DNA from: Streptomyces sp. YS415
GTDB taxonomy: Bacteria > Actinomycetota > Actinomycetes > Streptomycetales > Streptomycetaceae
NCBI RefSeq assembly: GCF_023544665.1
Contig: NZ_JAMJFL010000004.1
Coordinates: forward strand, 124,001-188,000
Direction: 5' to 3'
DNA length: 64,000 nucleotides
Shown piece after piece: positions 59,879-64,000 of the stretch. A program made the position numbers and the translations under genes. Below the pieces are notes generated by a model. It worked only from the letters and a program-made list of their open reading frames with translations, made no database searches and was not told the DNA's origin. Each line of letters starts with the position of its first letter. The first letter of the stretch is position 1.

Positions 59879-60943
59879 TCAGCCTTCCTTCCAGACGAGC
59901 ACGGAGACGACCGCGCTGGCGACGGTGATCGGCACGTCGGCCTGGTTCAGGAGCCGCACACGCATGCTCCGGCCCGACGCCAGGCGCTTGGTCAGCGGCA
60001 CGACGGCGAACGTGTCGCCCCCGGTTCCCACTATCTCGTCGATCGGATGGTCCGTGCGGTGCTCCGCGCCCTCGAACTCCGCCATCCGGGCCTGGACCAC
60101 ACCCCGGTCGGGCAGGCCATCGAAGCGCAGGCTGAGGGAGCCGGTGAAGCGGGCCGGGCCCCGCACGAAGACGCTGCCGCCCTCGCCGTGGCCGCCCGGT
60201 TCGTCGGTCCACTCGGCGGTCAGCTCAACGGAGTCCCAGGCGCCCGGCGCCAGTTGGTACGGCGCCGCCAGGCCGAGGTTGACGTACTGGGGCATGGGGT
60301 CGTCCTCTCCTTCCCATACGCCGGCCGGCAGGCCCAGGCATACGGCGAGGTCGCTGCGGAAGTCCTTCATGTCGAAGCCGCGCGGGTCGGGCTTCTGGTC
60401 CGACCACTCCAGGTGGCCGATCGCGCTCTTCGCGCTCCAGCCGTGCGCACGGCAGATCCCTGCGGTGGCCTTGACCATGGCGACGTACTGGGCACGCGGC
60501 CACGGATCCCGGCCGTCGCCCTCGTTCTCGCACTCCCAGCCGTAGAAGCGGCTGTTGCCGTCCACGGCTCCCGCACTGTCCTGGTGCTCGTTGGTGGCGG
60601 GCGGGCGGGCGCCGTACGACTCGTTGATCACCGCGGCGAGTACGTCGGGGTCGCCGCCGCCGGCATGGTTGGCGCGGCCGTTGCCGGTGAGGTGGACGGT
60701 GCCGTCCTTGGTGATGCAGCCGGTGGCCAGCGGGCCGGGCAGGGCGCTGTGGCCGTGGAAGATCAGGTGCACCACGTCCGTGCTCGGTCCGGTCACCGTG
60801 TGATGGATCATCACGCCGTGCACCGGCCCCCAAGGGCCCACATGATTACGGTTGTTGGTCCGCCATCCGCCGACTTCACGGACGGCACAGCCTTCGGCAC
60901 GCAGTGCCGCGACCAGCCGGTCGGCTTTGAGGGGAGCGGCCAT
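59879..60943 (-). CDS. N-acetylmuramoyl-L-alanine amidase
   Basis: A 354-residue peptidoglycan amidase of the Amidase_2/PGRP type. The zinc ligands are in 'VMIHHTVTGPS', with 'NHAGGGDPDVL' and 'GHLEWSDQKPDPRGFDMKDFR' giving the other His and Lys/Asp sites. A C-terminal beta-rich part (about 250–354, 'SVELTAEWTDEPGGHGEGGS') may bind cell walls. No signal peptide, so export may need a holin-like route, or the enzyme is phage-derived. GGAGG precedes ATG 60943. Confidence 0.9.
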   Translation of the reverse strand: MAAPLKADRLVAALRAEGCAVREVGGWRTNNRNHVGPWGPVHGVMIHHTVTGPSTDVVHLIFHGHSALPGPLATGCITKDGTVHLTGNGRANHAGGGDPDVLAAVINESYGARPPATNEHQDSAGAVDGNSRFYGWECENEGDGRDPWPRAQYVAMVKATAGICRAHGWSAKSAIGHLEWSDQKPDPRGFDMKDFRSDLAVCLGLPAGVWEGEDDPMPQYVNLGLAAPYQLAPGAWDSVELTAEWTDEPGGHGEGGSVFVRGPARFTGSLSLRFDGLPDRGVVQARMAEFEGAEHRTDHPIDEIVGTGGDTFAVVPLTKRLASGRSMRVRLLNQADVPITVASAVVSVLVWKEG

Positions 60944-61275
60944 GGTCAGTCCTCCGATCTCGGCGGGGCCGTGGCTGTCTCGGTCCACGCGCACCGGTTC
61001 ACCCGCCCAAGTCAGGCCGACGGGACACCGGTTCACCGCGAAGGTTCTTGCCCCCTACGGGTCGGGGCCACGCCGAGCAGGCCGCGGCCACGAGGCCGGG
61101 GGGATCGATCTGCGCCATCAGGATCACGGATTCCGTCTCTCCCGATCAGGCCGGAGAAAACTGTCATCACCAGTGAATCCCGATGCGGGGGCGCCGCCCA
61201 TCCCTCGTACGGCTGAATCGGGATCACGGGCGCCAGGGTCACCCCTGGCGCCACCTGTGCTGCTGCGACGCGCCG
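60944..61275. other. 332-bp intergenic region without a recognised gene
   Basis: Sits between the amidase start and the methyltransferase stop, both on the minus strand. It holds the likely amidase promoter, a weak inverted repeat (ATCCCGAT near 61174 with ATCGGGAT near 61217) and the terminator at 61229–61252. I see no coding frame with a ribosome site. Confidence 0.6.
61229..61252. terminator. terminator downstream of the methyltransferase gene
   Basis: GGCGCCAGGG pairs perfectly with CCCTGGCGCC around TCAC (10 bp), 23 bp beyond the methyltransferase stop. Confidence 0.7.
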
Positions 61276-62091
61276 CTACGGCTTCCGGGCGAGACCGCCG
61301 TGCTCGGCGATGACGTCCGGGGCGGACTCCCCGGGCTCCGGGCGCCACTGGGTGACCGGGACGACGCCGGGCTCGATGAGCTCCAGGCCGTCGAAGAAGC
61401 CGGTGATCTCCTCGACGCTGCGCAGGTTGTACGGGACGGCGCCGCTGTTGTTGTAGGCGTCCTGGGCCTGCTCGAAGTCCGGGTCGATGCCGCGGGATCC
61501 GTCATTGATGGAGAGGTAGCTGCCCGACGGCAGGGCGTCCATCAGCCGGGTGACGAGGGAGCGGGCCTGGTCGTAATCGGCGACGTGACCCAGGATGTTG
61601 CTGAGGATCAGGCCGGTGGGGCGGTCGAAGTCCAGGGTCGCGGCGGCGGCCTCGAGGATGCGGTCGGGGTCCGTCACATTGGCGTCGATGTACGCGGTCG
61701 CGCCCTCGGGGGTCGAGTAGAGCAGGGCGCGGGCGTGCGCGAGGACCATCGGGTCGTTGTCGACGTACACGATCCGCGCCTCGGGGGCGAGTTGCTGGGC
61801 CACCTCGTGGGTGTTCTGGGCGGTCGGCAGGCCGGTGCCGACGTCCAGGAACTGCCGGATTCCCGCCTCGGAGACGAGGTGGGTGATGTTGCGGCGCAGG
61901 AAGGCACGGCTGGACCGGGCGATGGTGACGATGCCGGGGAAGACCGCGGTGTACGCGTCGCCGGCCTCCTCGTCGACGGGGTAGTTGTCCTTGCCGCCCA
62001 GCCAGTAGTTCCAGATGCGGGCCGAGTGCGGAACGGACGTGTCGATCTTCTGATGCTCCGCCGGTTCGGGCATCGTCACAGGGTCATTCAT
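61276..62091 (-). CDS. SAM-dependent methyltransferase (DUF574/Methyltransf_19 type)
   Basis: A 271-residue protein with the DUF574 signature 'SARIWNYWLGGKDNYPVDEEAGDAYTAVFPGIVTIARSSRAFLRR' and the SAM motif 'FLDVGTGLPTAQNTHEVAQQ', then 'VYVDNDPMVLAHARALL' and 'LSNILGHVADYDQARSLVTRLMDALPSGSYLSINDG'. This family is very abundant in Streptomyces, in many copies per genome, with mostly unknown substrates. The start is at ATG 62091 after AAGGACGG. A longer upstream frame is less likely. Confidence 0.92.
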   Translation of the reverse strand: MNDPVTMPEPAEHQKIDTSVPHSARIWNYWLGGKDNYPVDEEAGDAYTAVFPGIVTIARSSRAFLRRNITHLVSEAGIRQFLDVGTGLPTAQNTHEVAQQLAPEARIVYVDNDPMVLAHARALLYSTPEGATAYIDANVTDPDRILEAAAATLDFDRPTGLILSNILGHVADYDQARSLVTRLMDALPSGSYLSINDGSRGIDPDFEQAQDAYNNSGAVPYNLRSVEEITGFFDGLELIEPGVVPVTQWRPEPGESAPDVIAEHGGLARKP

Positions 62092-62172
62092 GAGGCGGGT
62101 CCGTCCTTCAACCAAGGCGTGGATCTTTCACCGCACAACCTACGTCCGAACACCCGTCGCATGCCCACCGGT

Positions 62173-63282
62173 TCAGCTTTTCGGGCACGGGGTGTCGCGG
62201 CCGGTGTGCAGGACCCGGAAGCGATCCGGTCGCGCCGGGTCCCGGTCCACGACCTGGATCGGCGGCCGGGCCCACTGCCAGACGCTGATGTCCGCCGTGC
62301 GGGAGAACTCGATCCGTCCGCGAGTGCCGTCGACCGCGACGCTCGGCCAGGCCCCGGCGATCCGCTTCCTGTCCGTGCCGTGCGACCGCATGACCTCGGC
62401 GAGGACGGCGATGGTGTCGTAGCCCTCGAAGGCGACGAAGGAGGGCGCGAGGGCCAGCCGCTCACGCAGGGCCGTCCCGACGCGCGCACCGAGCGGGGTG
62501 AGGCGCTCGGGCAGGTAGCGCAGGAACGGGATCCCGGCGCCGTCCCCGCCCAGCAGCGTGGCCCATTCGGCGAACTCCGGCTGCCCGGCCGGGGCGCCGA
62601 TCAGGACCTCGGCGAGGCGCTGGTCCCGGCGGACGGCCTTGACGAGGGGTACGGCCGGCTCCGGGTGGCCGACCAGCAGGAGGAGGGCCGTGGCGCCGGT
62701 CTCGGCGAGGGCGTCGCAGACCGCGGCGGGCGTGAGTGCGCTCATGTCGAGTTCGGTGACCCGGCCGCCGCGTGCGGTGAGGTGGTCCCGCAGGATGCGG
62801 GTGCCGGTGGCCCAGTAGACGCTCGGCTGGGTCGCCACGGCGATGCGGCTGTGGCCCGCGCCGAGGAGGAAGTCGGCGTAGGTCCGCCAGCCGCGGGACT
62901 GCGGCGGGGACAGGCGCGCGACCCACTCCGTGGGCTGTTCGGTGAGCGCGTCGAGCACCGAGGACGTGCAGAGGAACGGCAGGCCGAGGGCGTCGGCGCT
63001 GGTGGCGGAGGCACGGGCGACGACGCTGTGGTACTCCCCCGCCAGCGCGGCGACTCCCAGGCCGGCCAGTTCCTCCACGGCCGCCACGGCCCTCTTGGGG
63101 TCGGCCGCGGTGTCCCGGACCACCAGTTCGAGGGGCCTGCCTCCGATGCCACCGCCGTCATTGACCTCACGGGCGGCCAACTCGAATCCGGCCAGCAGGT
63201 GTTGGCCTGCTTCCACCCAGCCCGGCCGGGTCAGCGGAGCGAGCGCGCCGATCCGGACGGCTGATTCATCTGGCGTGTGCAT
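62173..63282 (-). CDS. periplasmic-binding-protein-like receptor without signal peptide
   Basis: A 369-residue type-1 binding protein (LivK/Peripla_BP_6-like): 'VRIGALAPLTRPGWVEAGQHLLAGFELAAREVNDGGGIGGRPLELVVRDTAADPKRAVAAVEELAG', 'LPFLCTSSVLDALTEQPTEWVARLSPPQSRGWRTYADFLLGAGHSRIAV', 'AFEGYDTIAVLAEVMRSHG'. It starts directly with the fold ('MHTPDESAVRIGALAPLT') and has no signal peptide or lipobox. It may act as a cytoplasmic ligand sensor rather than an importer subunit; no permease or ATPase is adjacent. GGGGGA precedes ATG 63282. Confidence 0.85.
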   Translation of the reverse strand: MHTPDESAVRIGALAPLTRPGWVEAGQHLLAGFELAAREVNDGGGIGGRPLELVVRDTAADPKRAVAAVEELAGLGVAALAGEYHSVVARASATSADALGLPFLCTSSVLDALTEQPTEWVARLSPPQSRGWRTYADFLLGAGHSRIAVATQPSVYWATGTRILRDHLTARGGRVTELDMSALTPAAVCDALAETGATALLLLVGHPEPAVPLVKAVRRDQRLAEVLIGAPAGQPEFAEWATLLGGDGAGIPFLRYLPERLTPLGARVGTALRERLALAPSFVAFEGYDTIAVLAEVMRSHGTDRKRIAGAWPSVAVDGTRGRIEFSRTADISVWQWARPPIQVVDRDPARPDRFRVLHTGRDTPCPKS

Positions 63283-63415
63283 GCGTGAGCGTCCCCCGAG
63301 CGGCGATTCGGTTCCCGCGTGATCATCAGATGCGCCGAGCGTAGCCGAGCCGGGTGACGCCCTTCGACGCCTGGAACGGGGCGTTTCTGCAGCGGGCCCC
63401 GGCATCATGGGTGGC

Positions 63416-63735
63416 ATGGAAAGCACCAGCGACATGTGGATCAGCATCGCCTCTTATGCCAACCTGCTGGCTGCCCCCACCCGATGGCGGCCGTCCGCGG
63501 TTGACTGCGCGAGCGGGGTGTCGACTGGATGCCCTTCGGGCCGGAACAGATCCGGTGGGGTCTGGCCTGCGGTATAGGGCCCGATGGCCACTGGTGGGGA
63601 CGGTACGAGGTGAGCGTCCGGGCCGATGCGCTGCGCAAGCTGGGGCTCCATCCCGAGCAGCCCTCCGCCACGGCCGTAGGGCCGTCTCCGCCGGGGTGGT
63701 GGCATGCCGCGGCGGAACGTCGCGCTCGCCACTGA
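63416..63735 (+). pseudogene. small hypothetical gene, probably frameshifted
   Basis: ATG 63416 opens 'MESTSDMWISIASYANLLAA' and then 'PTRWRPSAVD' at about 63505, after which this frame ends at a TAG near 63575. The −1 frame resumes as 'RERGVDWMPFGPEQIRWGLACGIGPDGHWWGRYEVSVRADALRKLGLHPEQ' to 63735. Inserting one base near 63506 joins both halves. Codon pattern favours both parts. A start at ATG 63529 in the second frame is the simplest alternative. No family is recognised. Confidence 0.5.
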
Positions 63736-63779
63736 GGCCTCCTTCGTCGGCGGGGCCGGCCGTCTGCTTGGATCTCGGT

Positions 63780-64000
63780 ATGGCTGATTGGGCGGAGCTG
63801 AGTGATGCGTACGGCTCCGCGGACGGTGTGCCCGCGCTGCTCGACCGGTTCGAGGCCGACCCACGGGGTGTCTGGTCCGAGCTGATGGACCGGCTGTGCC
63901 GGATGCTCGACACCGCCTTTCGCGGCGGGCCGAGAGCCGGACGAGCGGCACTGGGCGCTGTTCGCGGCGGGCCCGATCGTGGCGGTCCGGGACGAGCGCT
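63780..64000 (+). CDS. start of a hypothetical protein, possibly frameshifted, cut by the window end
   Basis: ATG 63780 opens 'MADWAELSDAYGSADGVPAL' and 'WSELMDRLCRMLDTAF'. From about 63925 the annotated frame becomes Gly/Arg-rich and unlikely, while the +1 frame gives 'EPDERHWALFAAGPIVAVRDER' to the window end, which looks like real protein. A one-base insertion (for example in GGG near 63927) would explain this. The gene runs beyond 64000, so its end and family are unseen. Confidence 0.5.
   Translation, partial: MADWAELSDAYGSADGVPALLDRFEADPRGVWSELMDRLCRMLDTAFRGGPRAGRAALGAVRGGPDRGGPGRA

Noticed and set aside
59879-60943. Prophage lysis module
   Set aside because: The amidase looks phage-like, but no holin, tail, integrase or attachment site is near it.

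Overview
This window is high-GC actinobacterial DNA with the gene families, codon bias and frequent GTG starts of Streptomyces. The strongest taxonomic marker is a tap–tpg pair (40038–42783), which encodes the telomere-associated and terminal proteins of linear Streptomyces replicons. The window therefore probably lies in a chromosome arm or on a linear plasmid. No telomere, rRNA, tRNA, insertion sequence or CRISPR array was seen.

Layout. 1–3.8 kb holds the tail of a DUF4232-type protein, a RheA/Hsp18 heat-shock pair with two RheA-type operators, two DUF2267 genes and small membrane proteins. 3.8–8.2 kb holds a chloramphenicol-type efflux pump, a hotdog thioesterase divergent from an HxlR regulator, a P-loop protein and a membrane protein/lipoprotein pair. 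8.4–17.4 kb is a carbohydrate island with two secreted GH2 enzymes, a secreted GH43 enzyme and a LacI regulator. 17.6–20.8 kb has a two-component system, a VanZ-like protein and a GNAT acetyltransferase. 21.1–24.1 kb encodes a secreted multidomain alpha-amylase. 24.2–29.2 kb has RidA, a WYL regulator, a HEAT-repeat protein, a GH64 beta-1,3-glucanase and a small CxxC protein. 29.3–35.6 kb is a second carbohydrate island with an ABC importer lacking its own ATPase, a cytoplasmic GH2 enzyme and a second LacI regulator.

35.9–40 kb has a membrane-anchored Mrr-like protein, an ABM protein, a secreted S1 protease and membrane proteins. 40–45.3 kb is the tap–tpg locus with a divergent helicase gene broken by a one-base frameshift. 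45.4–51.2 kb has a NarL-type two-component system, a DUF899 protein, a cold-shock protein and a DEAD-box helicase. 51.2–64 kb is a mosaic of single genes: DinB-like proteins, an epoxide-hydrolase-like enzyme, a putative phosphorothioate-DNA-dependent HNH endonuclease, lipoproteins, an amidase, a DUF574-type methyltransferase and a binding protein without a signal peptide. Two short genes at the right end also look frameshifted.

How it may work together. The two carbohydrate islands look like one distributed pathway. Secreted GH2 and GH43 enzymes would trim a plant-type galactan or arabinogalactan outside the cell, the CUT1 importer would bring in oligosaccharides, and the cytoplasmic GH2 would finish them. 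Five 14-bp sites fitting TTNCAWCGWTRWAM lie upstream of genes of both islands. Two are perfect palindromes (TTACATCGATGTAA) next to the second LacI gene. This common operator family is the most interesting signal in the window. A second regulatory link is a pair of 11-bp-spaced GCRTAT repeats shared by the response regulator and vanZ promoters.
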